From NCBI RefSeq assembly GCF_026745355.1, contig NC_079210.1, forward strand, positions 15,140,422-15,204,421: a DNA stretch of 64,000 bases, read 5' to 3'. This document shows, piece by piece, positions 34,498 to 46,707 of this stretch. Position 1 is the first letter of the stretch. Every line of letters begins with the position of its first letter. A program made the translations under genes and the position numbers. The notes under the pieces were generated by a model. That model worked only from the letters and a program-made list of their open reading frames with translations. It searched no databases and had not been told where the DNA came from. Source of the DNA: Beta vulgaris subsp. vulgaris. Its lineage: Eukaryota; Streptophyta; Magnoliopsida; Caryophyllales; Amaranthaceae.

Positions 34498-35547
34498 ATG
34501 GGTGATGAAAGAACCTTGAAGGAATTAGGAGCTCCTAAGCTAGATGATGAACCTCTCTGCATTGTTTTTCCAACCTTGGAAAGACCTTTGAAGCTGAACT
34601 CAGGTTTTCTTAATCTCCTTCCCAAATTTTATGGGAACGCAGGTGAGGATCCTCATAGACATTTAAAAGAATTTATAGTTGTTTGTTCAACCATGAAACC
34701 TAAAGGAATTGAACAAAATCAAGTAAGATTGCATGCTTTCCCATTTTCCCTACATGATTTAGCTAAAGATTGGTTTTATACTATGTCTTCTGGTTCCATT
34801 ACGATTTGGGACGCCTTACAAAAAGCTTTTCTGGAAAAATTCTTTCCCGCCAGTCGTATTGGATCCATAAGAAAGGAAATATGTGGAATTAGACAACATA
34901 ATTCAGAAACACTTTATGAATATTGGGAACGTTTTAAAAAATTATGTGCTTCATGTCCACAACATCAAATAACTGATCAACTATTGATTCAATATTTTTA
35001 TGAAGGATTGTTGCCTAACGATAGGGGTATGATTGATGCTGCTAGTGGTGGTGCATTAGTAGACAAGACACCAACTCAAGCTAGGAATTTAATTGCTAAC
35101 ATGGCCCAAAACACTCAACAACATAACACTAGAAATGATGTTAAAAGGGTAAATGAAATTGACTTAAGTGGTGTTAAATCTCAATTGCAAGAAAATGCTC
35201 AACAAATTGCTACTTTGACCACTTTAGTGTCTAAAATTGTTGTTGGAAATGAGTCTAGAGCTAGAGTATGTGGTATATGTTCTGAGTTTTCTCATGCCAC
35301 TGATGCTTGTCCTACTTTAAAAACTGAAGATGTTAATGCCTTAGGAGGTTTTTCCAATCAAAGAAAATATGATCCTTATTCACAAACTTATAATGAAGGT
35401 TGGAAAGATCACCCAAATCTTAGGTATGGAACTAGACCACAGTTTTCACAAACTAATCAACCTAGGCAATTTGGTGTACAAACCCCTCCACCTCAATCTT
35501 CTGGCCCATCATTAGAAGATTTAGTGAAGCAATTAACTACTCAATAG
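34498..35547 (+). CDS. Element D gag, open reading frame intact
   Basis: The start is chosen at ATGGGTGATGAAAGAACC because MGDERTLKELGAP aligns with the usual Athila gag start. It continues with FLNLLPKFYGNAGEDPHRHL, WDALQKAFLEKFFPASR and YEYWERFKKLCASCPQH of the retrotransposon gag domain. A CCHC knuckle reads CGICSEFSHATDAC (about residues 257-270). The tail is rich in Q, P and N. It has about 349 codons without a stop. It would form the particle and bind RNA. It ends in TAG, and the pol frame begins after a shift. Confidence 0.85.
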   Translation: MGDERTLKELGAPKLDDEPLCIVFPTLERPLKLNSGFLNLLPKFYGNAGEDPHRHLKEFIVVCSTMKPKGIEQNQVRLHAFPFSLHDLAKDWFYTMSSGSITIWDALQKAFLEKFFPASRIGSIRKEICGIRQHNSETLYEYWERFKKLCASCPQHQITDQLLIQYFYEGLLPNDRGMIDAASGGALVDKTPTQARNLIANMAQNTQQHNTRNDVKRVNEIDLSGVKSQLQENAQQIATLTTLVSKIVVGNESRARVCGICSEFSHATDACPTLKTEDVNALGGFSNQRKYDPYSQTYNEGWKDHPNLRYGTRPQFSQTNQPRQFGVQTPPPQSSGPSLEDLVKQLTTQ

Positions 35548-38500
35548 GTCAAGTTCACAACCATGGAATCGAGTATCAAAAGAAAACTGATAATCACCTT
35601 CACCACATAGATACTCAAATAGGACAAATTTGTACTTCACTAAGTAACCTAGAAACTCAATTCTCAGCTAAACTACCATCTCAGCCGCTACCTAACCCAA
35701 AAGAAAATGCCAAAGCCGTGACCCTTAGGAGTGGGAAAGAGTTGAGTGAACCTAAGGCAAAGAGTCGCGAGATTGAAAGAGAGATAGAAGTTAAACCTGA
35801 CGATGAACTTAATATAAGGGGAAATGGAGAGATTGAGAGTATGAAAGACAGAATGGAAGGAAGGGTAAGCTTAATTCAGAAATTGATGTTTCTCGTTTTA
35901 AAGATGTACCCCCTTTCCCTTCCAGATTTGCTAAATCTAAGAAAGCTACTCTTCTGACAATGAAATTCTGAGACTTTTAGAGAAAGTTGAAGTCAATATT
36001 CCTTTACTTGATGCTATAAACAGGTTCCCCGTTATGCAAAAGTTTCTTAAGGAACTTGTACTAACAAAAGACAATTTCATCCTTCTGAAAAGGTAAGTAT
36101 GGGAGAGAATATTTCAGCTGTAATTCAAAAGAAGCTTCCCCCTAAATGTAAAGATCCTGGCATGTTTTCTATTCCTTGCAAAATTGGTAATTCTAAATTT
36201 GAAAGATGCATGCTAGATTTAGGAGCTTCGATTAATGTGATGCCCAAATCTGTCTATGATACTTTAAATGTGGGATATTTGTCTAAAACTGATGTGGTTA
36301 TTCAGTTAGCTGATAGGTCAAATGCATTTCCCATTGGAGTGTTAGAAGATGTACTGTTCAAGTAAATGAATTAGTTTTTCCGGCTGATTTTTATGTTCTT
36401 GATATGGGTGATAGAACCGATAATGTTCCTTTATTGTTGGGAAGACCTTTCTTGAAAACTTCTAAGACTAAAATTGATGTTCATCAGGGTAATTTGACGA
36501 TGGAATTTGATGGTGAAATAATTAAGTTCAATATATTCGATGCTATGAGATACCCAAATGATGTCAATAATGTTAGTTCTATTGATTCCTTTGATGCTTT
36601 TGACTGGATGGCTCAAGAAATTTTTGATCTGTGGTGTGAAAAATTGTTTGAGACTGATAATTTTACTGATAGCAAGGACACTGAAATGCCTGTTTCTTTA
36701 GTAGATATGTCTGATGTAGCAAGTCTTGATTCGCAAAATGATAAAAAAGATAATTTTGATCTTTCTATGCCAGTGTCTACCTAAACTAATCCCTTCTATT
36801 GTTCAAGCACCTCAATTAGAATTGAAACCACTACCCTCGCATCTAAAATATGTTTATTTAGGTGAAAATGAAACTCTACCTGTGATTATCTCCAATGCTC
36901 TAAATCAATTTCAAGAAGATAAATTGGTAAATGTGCTAAAAGACCACAAGGAGGCTATAGGATGGACCTTAGCTGACATAAAAGGAATTAGTCCCACCTT
37001 ATGCATGCATAGAATTTTTCTTGAAAAAGATGCTAAACCCACTAGAGAAACTCAACGTAGGTTAAACCCCTCCATGATGGAGGTAGTTAAAAAGGAAATC
37101 CTTAAGTGGTTAGATGCCGACGTGATTTATCCTATTTCTGATTCTCAGTGGGTGAGTCCTGTTCATGTGGTCCCTAAAAAGAGTGGAATAACTGTTGTTG
37201 AAAATACTAAAGGAGAGCTTGTTCCAACTAGAGTGTCAAATGGATGGAGGGTCTGCATTGACTATAGGAAGCTTAATCAAGCTACTAGAAAAGATCATTT
37301 CCCTTTGCCCTTTATTGATCAAATGTAGAAAAACTTGCTGGTCAGTCATTCTTCTGCTTTCTTGATGGTTTTCTGGTTATACTCAAGTACCCATCGCTCC
37401 GGAAGATCACGATAAAACCACATTTACCTGCCCTTTTGGTCATTTGCATTCAGGAGAATGCCTTTCGGACTATGCAATGCCCCTGGAACTTTTCAGCGTT
37501 GTATGATGAGTATTTTCTCTGATTTGATTGAACAAGATATGGAAGTGTTTATGGACGATTTTACTGTTTTTGGTGATTCCTTTGATAGATGCCTCCAGGG
37601 TTTAGCTCGTGTTTTGCAAAGATGTGTTGAAACTCACCTTGTATTGAATTTTGAAAAATGTCATTTTATGGTAGAACAAGGTGTAGTACTTGGACATATT
37701 GTAAGTGCTAAAGGTTTAGAAGTTGATAAAGCTAAAATAGATGTTATTAGTTCATTGCCATATCCTACATGTGTTCGTGAAGTTAGATCATTTTTAGGGC
37801 ATGCTGGCTTCTATAGACGCTTTATTAAGAATTTTTCAAAAATTGCATCTCCCTTGTGTGTTTTGCTTGCTAAAGATGCCACTTTTGATTTTAATGAGGA
37901 ATGTAAAAAGGCTTTTGATGAGTTAAAAGAAAGATTAACTAGAGCACCCGTGCTTCGACCACCTGATTGGACCTTACCTTTGAAATCATGTGTGACGCTA
38001 GTGATAAGACTATCGGTGCCGTTTTAGGTCAAAAGAAAGATAAAGAATCCTATGTGATCCATTATGCTTCTAAATCACTTGATTCTGCTCAATGCAACTA
38101 TACTGTAACTGAAAAAGAGATGTATGCTGTGATTTTTGCTTTAGAGAAGTTTAGACCTTATTTACTAGGCACACATGTTATTGTGTATTCTGACCATTCT
38201 GCTCTAAAATATCTCTTGAAAAAGAAAGAATCCAAACCTCGCTTACTTAGGTGGTGCTTTTGTTACAAGAATTTGACTTAGAAATTAGAGATAAGAAGGG
38301 TGTTGAAAATCTAGTTGCTGACCACCTTAGTAGAATTGTTCCTAGAGATGATTGGCCTTTAATGACTGAATTCTTTCCTGATGAACAACTTCTTTCAATG
38401 TATCATGTTGAAACTCCTTGGTATGCTGATATGGTTAACTATTTGGTCACTAGCACATTCCCCCGACTCTATCTAGAGCTCAAAAAGAAAAGATTAAATC

Positions 38501-39688
38501 TGAGTCAAAGTATTACTTTTGGGATGACCCTTATTTGTGGAAATCATGCTCTGACCAAGTAATTAGGAGATGTGTAGACCAATCTGAATATGCTTCGATT
38601 CTTACATTCTGTCATAGTCTTGAAAGTGGAGGACATTTTGGTCCTCAAAGGACTGCTCATAAGGTTCTGGAATGTGGTTTATATTGGCCTACACTTTATA
38701 AAGATGCTTATGTGTTCTGTAAGTCTTGTGAACGTTGCCAAAAGACTGGAAATGTATCTAAAAGGAACGAAATGCCCCAACATGGAATCATAGTATGTGA
38801 AATCTTTGATGTGTGGGGAATTGATTTTATGGGTCCCTTCCCCTCATCTTTTGGTAATCTTTATATTATTCTTGCTGTCGATTACGTTTCTAAATGGGTG
38901 GAAGCTCAAGCTACCATAACTGATGATGCTAAGACAGTTGTTAAGTTTGTTAAGAGTCACATATTTAACAGATTTGGTATGCCAAAGCCATAATTAGTGA
39001 TAGGGGTACCCATTTTTGTAACAAAACATTTGGGACTCTCCTTGAAAGATATCATGTGACACATAGAGTAGCAACAGCCTATCATCCTCAGACGAACGGA
39101 CAAGCTGAAGTGTCCAATAGGGAAATCAAATCAATTCTAGAAAAGATGGTAACCCTAACAGGAAGGACTGGAGCCTTAGATTAGATGACGCATTGTGGGC
39201 ATATAGGACAGCTTATAAGACACCTCTAAGAATGTCCCCTTACAGACTTGTTTACGGAAAAGGATGCCATCTACCTGTCGAAATCGAGCATAAGTCTTAC
39301 TGGGCTGTAAAGCAATGTAATATGGACTACGAACAAGCTGGACAGAGGAGGAAACTTAGTTTGCAAGAACTAGAAGAACTTAGATTAGAAGCTTACGAAA
39401 ACACTCAGATTTATAAAAATAAGACTAAAGCCTTTCATGAAGCGGATTATTCAAACTGATTTTTCTATGGGACAGAAAGTCCTTTTATATAATGCTCGCT
39501 TAAAGTTGTTCCCTGGTAAGCTTAGGTCTAGATGGTTTGTTATTACTGATATTTTTCCTCATGGTGCAGTGGAGATTAAAAGCTTGGAATCTGGAAAAGT
39601 GTTTAAAGTAAATGGCCACAGATTAAAACCATTTTATGAGTTTGAGCATGCAGGTTTAATTGAAGAGATCGAGCTTCATCGAGAATGA
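35548..39688 (+). pseudogene. Element D pol (protease, RT, RNase H, integrase), frameshifted
   Basis: The linker has VTLRSGKEL (35718). The protease core is MLDLGASINVMP near 36210. RT shows VCIDYRKLNQATRKDHFPLP near 37250 and the catalytic FMDDFTVFG near 37550. RNase H has FEIMCDASD near 37980 and [11 protein letters not shown] near 38188. Integrase shows the zinc region (HSLESGGHFG ... CERCQK) near 38612-38743, GIDFMGPFPS near 38818 and HPQTNGQAE near 39084. The distal part ends [10 protein letters not shown] near 39620. No chromodomain is seen, as expected for Athila. Frames shift near 35960, 36365, 36760, 37330, 38020, 38280, 38560, 38990 and 39180. I see no env-like reading frame downstream. 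Confidence 0.9.
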
Positions 39689-41991
39689 TGCTTGCATAAC
39701 GTCGAGCCAACGCATAAACTAAGGGCGCTACTTGGGAGGCAACCCAATCCTGCTACTATCACTTCCTCTTGTTATTTCATTTTATTTTCTTACTGTTCTC
39801 TCAGTTTTACACTCATCATTCATGCTTTATGTTTATCATAGCTAGGAAATTAGTCATATTCTAACTTGTTTTTGCTCCTTGTCCACCAGCACCATGCCAC
39901 CTTCACATCTCATGAGTGATACTCTAGAAGTGGTGAAGCAATAATCAGAGGTTCCAAACTAGCTTTCTATTAGGAAGGCAGCACATTACAGCAACATATA
40001 TGAACAAGGCAGCCCGTTATGATCTCCATTATTATTTCTCTTTGTGAAGAAAGATACACATAACCAGCTAAGTTCTCTCATTCTTTAATTCAATTCTTTT
40101 TCATTGAGGACAATGCACATTCTAAGTGTGGGGGGAGATAAATGGTGACAAATTTCACTTTGGAGCTGGACATGTGGTAAATTGGCAAAATCATAGGCTG
40201 GATTGTGGTGTGTGCTGGCATTTATATGATGTATAATTTTATAGGCTAAATACAGATCTGGTATCCATGACTTTAAATTGAAAAAAAAAAAATTGGGATA
40301 TGTCCTGTTTTAAGGGAAGTGCTGCCAAATTTTATGTAGAATTTTTATTTTTATTAAGTACTATAAAAAAAAATTGTGCTTTTGCTTGCATTAGTTATAG
40401 AACTTTAGTTGCATTTAATTTAGGATTTCCACCTCTTAACTTCCTAAGGAATGGCGATTAGTAAGTTGATAAGAAACTCTAATCTAACTTGTTTGTTTGA
40501 AATAAAATAATTTTTTTGAAATAAAAGATTTTGGGAATGTTATATAATTGGAAACGGATAATCGAACTTGAGAGATTTATAATACAATTGAAAAAAAAAT
40601 TATCTTGCTTCTCTTAAATAAGCTGGCTAGATAAATAGACCAAACCTTGTGAGCTTCTGAGCCTATTAGACTGACACATCTGCATCAGTCTCATTATTTT
40701 CTTTCTTGTGTGATAGTTCCTCAATGAAGTGTGGCTCTTGAACTTGACTTGGTACTCTTTGAGACTTTTGTGACAAATGCTATGAAGAAATGATTTTGGT
40801 GTTCTTTTCAATTTTCTTAGCCTCAGAGATTTTATTTCATATAATATTTCCTTTGTTTAGCCCTTCTAAGCCTTAAAATCCCTTTTTATTTGCTAACCAT
40901 ACATTACAAACTTGCGGCCTCCTACAGATTATACCCATGCTTGGTAAGGGGAGTTATTAATTTAGTTTGTATTGTAAGATTGTGATATATTGTTGAAAAA
41001 AAAAAAAGAGAAAACAAGGGTTATGAAAAAATTATTATTATTGAAAAATATCAAAGAAAATAAATGTTTGAAAGTCATAGAACGATGAAAATGCTATGAA
41101 ATATCCATATAAGTATTATAATGGCATTACATGTGAAGGATATGGTGAATAATATGAAAAGAAAAAAAAAGAGTAGAGTTTTTGTGAGTGGAACATCATA
41201 AGTCATGTCTTTTTGCTCCCTTTAGCTCGGCTTATAATTAACTCCACATTCCTAAATATTATTCCTACCCTTTAGCCCTGGCCACGTTACAACCTTATGA
41301 AAGACCTTTTGATCTTTATGCATTATGTCACTTCAAAGTGGAGAATTGAGACGATAGTCAAGTTTAAGGAAATATACATTTTGAGTCGACTCGGTTGTAG
41401 GTTTGAGTGAATATTATTTAACCCAGACACATGAGTGTTGAGTGTTTTATTTCTACCTGTGAGGGTCTATTTATCGAACTTGATACGCATACATTTGTGG
41501 ATTCATGCTGGAAATTTTTGAGTTGCAAAAGATAACAATTAGTTCATGAAGTATTATGAGATTTGATAGTTCGATTGTTTAAACACCAAGAGTATGACAT
41601 CTCCATTAACATTTTCTCAACGTTTTTTTTACTAACTTTAAAATGTTTTAGTTTCTTTAGTGTGCTTATCTAATTTCGTTATTTCCGAAAAGAAAATTGA
41701 GGTGGTATATTAGGTCTTGCATTTAGTTTCTGTCAATAAAATATCCATGTTTGCTAGTTGGTTTGGGAAACTATGTTAATAAGGCTTTGTGGGTATGCCA
41801 TCTGAAAATCCTCACGAGACCTTACTCGTCCACTAGGGAAGCCTAGGGGTTTAAAGGGCTTATTGCACATGCTAAGTGCAATCGTGATTCCTACGACAGT
41901 GAGTTAGGTTTATTGCTTTTCTAGTATAGTTTTACTTTTATTTTAGTAGTATTTTGATCGAGGGCGATCAAAAGCTAAGTATGGGGGAATT
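39689..41991 (+). other. Non-coding 3' region of element D with two polypurine tracts
   Basis: An AT-rich 2.3 kb stretch without supported reading frames. AAGTGTGGGGGGAGA (near 40125) is an internal polypurine-like tract. AGTATGGGGGAATT (near 41978) is the terminal tract just before the LTR. The 30 bases at 40158-40187 recur beyond the 3' LTR (43494-43523). Confidence 0.6.
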
Positions 41992-43481
41992 TGATAAGCG
42001 CATATATGTCTATATTTTTGTCCCCTGAAATTAGTCTTATGGTTGTCTTCTATGTGTTATTTTATAATATTTGTTGACTTTTATTAATAAGTGATTTATT
42101 TATGTCCATATTATATTTTATTGAATAATTAGCTTAAATAGTGTTATATTTTATTATAGGTATTTTACAAGCTTGATTTGCTAAAGGAAGACAACAAAAA
42201 CTAAAAGAAAGAAGAAAAGAAAAGAAAAGAAAAAAAAAAAGATATAAGTGAGCCTAAGCTCACGTGGGTTCGTCACGTGAAGGCAACAAAACTATATCTT
42301 TTAATTCATGCTCCTGATTTATATGCTCAGCAAACCAAAGCAACAGAAGACTTTCCGAATTCCACGCAACAAACAAAGAGAAGATATGATTTTAATCTCC
42401 TCAAAATTTCGAAGATACAAATTGTTTAGTAGATTTTCAGTTATGAAACTCTATCTTTTTTATTCTATCTTCTACACATTTAGATATAAATTCACCATTT
42501 TTCTGAGAAAAAAAAATACGCACACATACGAGAGAGCTCGTGCGAGTGAAGAAAATAATCGGGTTCGTCCAAGATCGACAAGTTGATAGGAATTGAAGAA
42601 ATATTGCGTTCGGAGACGAATTGAGGGTAGCGGCTACATCAATTCGGGTCTACAGTCATGAGTTTTCTCTCTTTTCTATTTTCAATTAGTTGTTCTTGTG
42701 ATTGAACTGGATTTTATCTGAATTTATTCATACTTTCAGTTTCTTATATTTATATTATTTGAGTCTAATTGGTTAACGCTGAGTTGATTGAATTTAATTA
42801 TTTAATTTAGTATTTATACAATTCATACTATTGTTGGTTGGTTATGAAATTTGATATCTTTACTTGTAATTGGACGCAATTAGTTGTTTAGATACTTATA
42901 TTGTGCTATATGACTATTAGGCGATGCGTTTAATAGTTGGATAGGGAGGACGACTTCAGATTAATAAGAGTGAGCGGCTCATCTTAATATTCTTAAGTGT
43001 GTGAATTGTGCTAATAAAACAAGTTTATTAGGGTTGGATTTGTCTTAGCAAGATTCTAGATTTTTAGTGAGTAAGATAAGAATTGATCGCGGCGATAATT
43101 CACCAATCTAAATGCTAAGTTAGCTATTAAAGTGGTCTCATTTGTAAAGGTTAAGAAGCTAGATTATGGCTAAACATTCTATGATCGAATCGGGAATTAA
43201 TAGAGTTTGTGTGTCGTCACTTGTAATTATTAGTCTAGTAGTAGTTTTAGTTTTAATTAATCTAAGTATATGGTTACAACCGAAACCCCCCTAATCGTAT
43301 ATATGTGAATAGTGTAAATTTGAATATAATATATATTTTTGTCACTTAGTTGAATATTTGAGTTTAGGAATTATAATAATCTTCTCGTGGGATCGACCCT
43401 TTCTTACCCTTTTACTAGTTATAAATATTTTTGAAGGTTTAAGTTAGGTTTTTAATTTTATGCGGTAAACGACACGTATTA
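41992..43481 (+). repeat. 3' LTR of element D
   Basis: It starts TGATAAGCGCATATATGTC and ends ACGACACGTATTA, where the last dinucleotide reads TA instead of CA. It is about 1490 bp and closely similar to the 5' LTR. Confidence 0.93.
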
Positions 43482-43523
43482 AATTTTGCTTCCCTTTGGA
43501 GCTGGACATGTGGTAAATTGGCA

Positions 43524-44283
43524 GTGCAAAAAACCAAGAATTCAGGAGGCAAAGTTGTTGTGGTCGAGATAAAATACGAGAGACTTCCAACGATCTATTA
43601 TGCGTGTGGTCTCATTGCCCAAATGGAGAGGGATTGTGCGGAGATTTGTGAGGACGATCGTGAAGCGGAGAAGCAGTGGGGATATTGGCTAAAGGCCTCT
43701 CCACGCAAGGGGTGACTGAAGATGGAGGAGGAGGCTTACCAATTCCTATCATGCTCGAAGAAGTTGGTATTTGGTTCTAGGGAGGAGAGTGGCGTAGCTA
43801 CTAGAGGCGTGTTGGTCAGGGAGGATAATGGACATAGAAGAGGGGGAGATATACGCTTGGCTAACCCGAAGCCCCAACCTGGTGCAAGGGAGGTAACAGG
43901 ACCCTTGTCCCCTCTTATGACCAGCTTGGCTCATCATGATGATGAGGTTCACTTGGAACCAAACTCTTATGTAGTATATGATCTAATGTTACCTTTTCTA
44001 TGGGATCAAAAGGGGGTGTCATTAAAAGTGGTAGAAAAGGGAAGGCTATAAAGAAAGTTGTTGGGAAAGTGGGTATTTAAAGAAAAGATAATATGTTAGC
44101 TCCCCAACTGTGTATTGTCAATTATGAGAAAAGAAAATTCCCTAACAACATGATTACCCATGACTTGGAGGATCTTGTGGAGGGTGTTCAGAAAAAGATA
44201 ATAATGTTCGAAAATAATTGTGATGGCAGTGAGTTTGTAACTGTCGAGGCGGAGTTTGGCGAGAACCAACCCCGCCTAACATT
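43524..44283 (+). pseudogene. LINE ORF1, C-terminal piece with degraded zinc knuckle
   Basis: The frame resumes with KNSGGKVVVVEIKYERLPTI and YYACGLIAQMERDC, then WGYWLKASP. These are the conserved end of DUF4283 and the zinc-knuckle segment. Two knuckle ligands appear lost: the first Cys of the usual CYxCG and the His of the usual IGH, which reads IAQ. The region after 43720 is a low-complexity linker with shifts and stops, ending just before the endonuclease start at 44284. It begins at the right target-duplication copy (GTGCA) of element D. Confidence 0.8.
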
Positions 44284-45290
44284 ATGAATCTTTTATGTTG
44301 GAACTGTCCAGGATTGGGCAACGCACGGGCAGTTCACATGCTCCATCATTGGAGTTCTGTAAATAACCTGGTTTTGATTTATGTTTCGGAGATGGTGCTT
44401 AGTGGTTCTGTTGCGAAGAATTTGAAACGTAAAATTGGTTTTGATTGTGTTTTTGGAGTTGATAGTGAAGGGAGTTTTGGAGACTTATGTGTTTATTGGA
44501 AGGGAGACAAGGTGCATTTTAACTTGGTCTCCTTCTCTAAACATCACATTTGTGGAGACGTGGCTTTTGAGTCGGGTTTGGTATGGAGGTTTGTTCGGAT
44601 TTATGGCTATCGGAAGCTTCTCAAAAATATAAGACATGGGACTTAATGCGTTCTTTGAATAATTTTGAAGGGTCATGCATTTTTGGGGGTAACTTACTCC
44701 AAGAATTTTGTGCTCTAGCGAGTTGCCCGGAGTGGTGGATGTTGAAAGGGGTGTCATGCAGGGATTTCTTGAAGTAATGGAGGATTTATCATTACGGGAC
44801 TTAGGCTTCAAGGGTTCTTGGTACACATGGGAAAGGGGGTGACCCTCGAACTCGAAAGCGGGAACGGTTGGATAGGCTTATAGCTAATCCATCATGGTGC
44901 AACAATTTTGAGAATGCTTGTGTGGATCATTACGCGCGGTTTAATTATGACCATATGCCTATCTTATTGCGTATAGGGGATGCTCGTACTCGTTAGCAAC
45001 AGCATACGCACATCAAATTCGAAACATCATGGCTGTTGGACCTATGGTTTGATAAAATGGTGGGGGAGAGGCGTGGAGAGTTGTTGAGGATAAAGGGTTG
45101 AATGATATAGTGAAGGTGGCTACGGAGCTTGATAGTTGGGGTCGTGCGAAGAATGGGAACCTAGGAAAGAAAATTAAAAAGGTGGAGAAGAGATTAGCTT
45201 CGGCTTAGATTGGGAACTCTTTACTTGATAGTGAAAATGCAACAAGGATTCAAGCTAAACTAGATGGTCTGCTAGAGGGACAAGAAGCTT
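44284..45290 (+). pseudogene. LINE ORF2, AP-type endonuclease domain
   Basis: It begins MNLLCWNCPGLGNARAVHML, the standard start of plant LINE endonucleases (usual form: WNCRGLGN). YVSEMVLSGS follows, where the conserved ET after SE reads EM. Further on are RIYGY, FGGNLLQEF (usual FGDFNEI), GSWYTWERG, ERLDRLIANPSW and NYDHMPILL. The catalytic sites are partly altered and the frame is broken near 44645, 44840 and 44995. The domain would nick target DNA to prime reverse transcription. Confidence 0.85.
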
Positions 45291-45971
45291 ATTGGCACCT
45301 TCGTTCTAGAGTGGCGGAATTCAAAGGAGGGATGAAAATACTCAATATTTTCACCATAAAGCTTGGCAACGGAGAAAGAGTAACTACATTATTGGTTTGT
45401 TTGATAGTAATGGGGAGTGGTTTGATGATAATGATAGAGTGGAGCAGACAATATGTGAGTATTATTCTTCTCTTTTTACTTCGAGTAAGCCGAGTTCGAA
45501 TGATGTTAAACATGTTTTGTCCTCTGTTTCTCCGTTGGTTACCTTTGTGATGAACGATATGCTGCTACACCCTTGTTCCAAAGAAGAGATTTTTGAGGCT
45601 TTGAATCAGATGCACCCTTATAATGCCTCGGGTCCCAGACGGGATGCATGCTATCTTGTATCAAAAATTCTGCATTATGGTGGTGATGACGTAAGCCATG
45701 ATGTAATGGGAATCGTCCATGGTACCCGCTCTCCATATAATATAAATGCTACATATGTTGCTTTGGCTCCTAAGGTGAAGTCTCCTACTATGGTGTCTGA
45801 ATTTCGCCCCATTAGTCTATGTAATATTATTTATAATCTTGCTTCGAAAGTATTAGCAAATAGGCTTATTGTAATATTTTCAGACATTGTTTCGAAAAAA
45901 TCAGAGTGCTTTTGAACGTGGTCGTCTGATTATTGACAACTCCCTCATTGCTCTTGAGATTTTTCATTCTA

Positions 45972-46227
45972 CTACTTTCGTACATTTTTAGTTGCACCAT
46001 TTGGTTTTGTGGCACTATTCATCAACCATTTTTTTAATCTATCTCGCATTATTATATAAGAACAAAAATAGTCAAGTGGGGTCTTGTTAGATTCGTCTCA
46101 ATGCGAGGATTTCGAATATCAAATTTTTATAATACTTACACCAAATAAGAGATATTAATTAACGTTCAAAGAATCGTCTCAACAAATGTGAAAAAGCATA
46201 TGGTGCAACTAAAAAGCATAGAGGTAG
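45972..46227. mobile_element. Stowaway-like MITE in LINE RT
   Basis: The inverted ends share TTTTTAGTTGCACCAT and CTAC(T/C)..., resembling a degenerate Stowaway end. TA is found on both sides (45970-45971 and 46228-46229). It is about 256 bp without coding sequence. It interrupts the RT between the palm motifs of the LINE. Confidence 0.7.
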
Positions 46228-46671
46228 TATGAATTAAAGATTTTGAAGTCATAGCGGATCGATTGATATGAAGCTGGACATGAGCAATGCATATGACGTG
46301 GTCGAATGGGATTTGCTGTTGAAGTTGGGGTTTGTTGTTGAAGTTGGGGTTTGCTGAGAGTGAGTGAAGGTGATTATTGGATGTATATCTTCTGTCAGAT
46401 ATTCTTTTGTGGTGAATGGTTCCATGTGTGGTTTGGTCGCCCCTTCTAGGAGGCTTAGACAGGGAGATCCTATTTCTCACTATCTTTTTATTTTGGTTGT
46501 TGACGCTCTCTCTACGATATTATCTGAAGCTGTTGTAGATAGACATGTGCATGGATTTTTAAGCTAGCCGTAGTGGCACAGAGATCTATCATCTTTTGTT
46601 TACTGATGACAGTTTGTTGTTTACTAGAGCGAATCGACAAAAATGCATTACTGTAGTTAATATTCTCAACA

Positions 46672-46707
46672 AATAAATATGAAGCTGCATCTAGTAAAAA
46701 AAAAAAA
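46672..46707 (+). promoter_or_regulatory. Internal polyadenylation signal and poly(A) tail of the LINE
   Basis: AATAAA (46672-46677) is followed after 18 bases by a run of A (46696-46707), and this by the right target duplication. This is the arrangement of a transcript cleaved and polyadenylated inside the RT region and then inserted. Confidence 0.75.

Larger units (their letters stand above)
30722..43523 (+). mobile_element. Athila-like Ty3/gypsy element D
   Basis: The 5' LTR is 30722-32217, the PBS follows at 32223, gag-pol runs 34498-39688, then a 2.3 kb non-coding 3' region, a purine-rich tract and the 3' LTR 41992-43481. The target duplication GTGCA flanks it at 30717-30721 and 43524-43528. 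The right copy lies 42 bases beyond the LTR end, so the inserted DNA seems to extend past the LTR. The Asp-tRNA-type PBS, long leader, long 3' spacer and protein motifs point to Athila. The LTRs differ by only a few per cent, so it is younger than C. Confidence 0.9.
17208..46707 (+). mobile_element. L1-type LINE with DUF4283-like ORF1, split by nested elements
   Basis: The 14-bp duplication ACTAATACAATATC flanks the element at 17194-17207 and 46708-46721. The LINE survives as pieces at 17208-17558, about 30452-30721, 43524-45971 and 46228-46707. These hold ORF1 (DUF4283-like plus knuckle), the endonuclease and part of RT. It ends in a poly(A) run (46696-46707) about 30 codons after the RT FTDD box, so the usual C-terminal part is absent. 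The insertions are chromovirus C, Athila-like D and a Stowaway-like MITE. LINE-derived sequence totals about 3.5 kb spread over 29.5 kb. Confidence 0.86.
45291..46707 (+). pseudogene. LINE ORF2, reverse transcriptase, ends shortly after the catalytic box
   Basis: Motifs run in order: LFDSNGEWFDDNDRVEQTIC, YYSSLFTS, FEALNQMHPYNASGP, APKVKSPTMVSEFRPISLCN, SKVLANRL, a Stowaway-like MITE at 45972-46227, KLDMSNAYDVVEWDLLLKLG, RRLRQGDPISHYLFILVVDA and HLLFTDDSLLFTRAN. The catalytic FTDD lies near 46600. After about 30 more codons the sequence goes into poly(A), so thumb and C-terminal parts are absent. AATAAA at 46672-46677 lies 18 bases before the A run. A small duplication (GTTGAAGTTGGGGTTTG) lies near 46320. 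Confidence 0.88.

Noticed and set aside
36431..36616. Minus-strand frame within element D pol
   Set aside because: It is a shadow of the protease-RT linker coding strand.
39689..41991. Possible env-like gene in element D
   Set aside because: No reading frame longer than about 65 codons, no signal peptide or membrane pattern in sense orientation.
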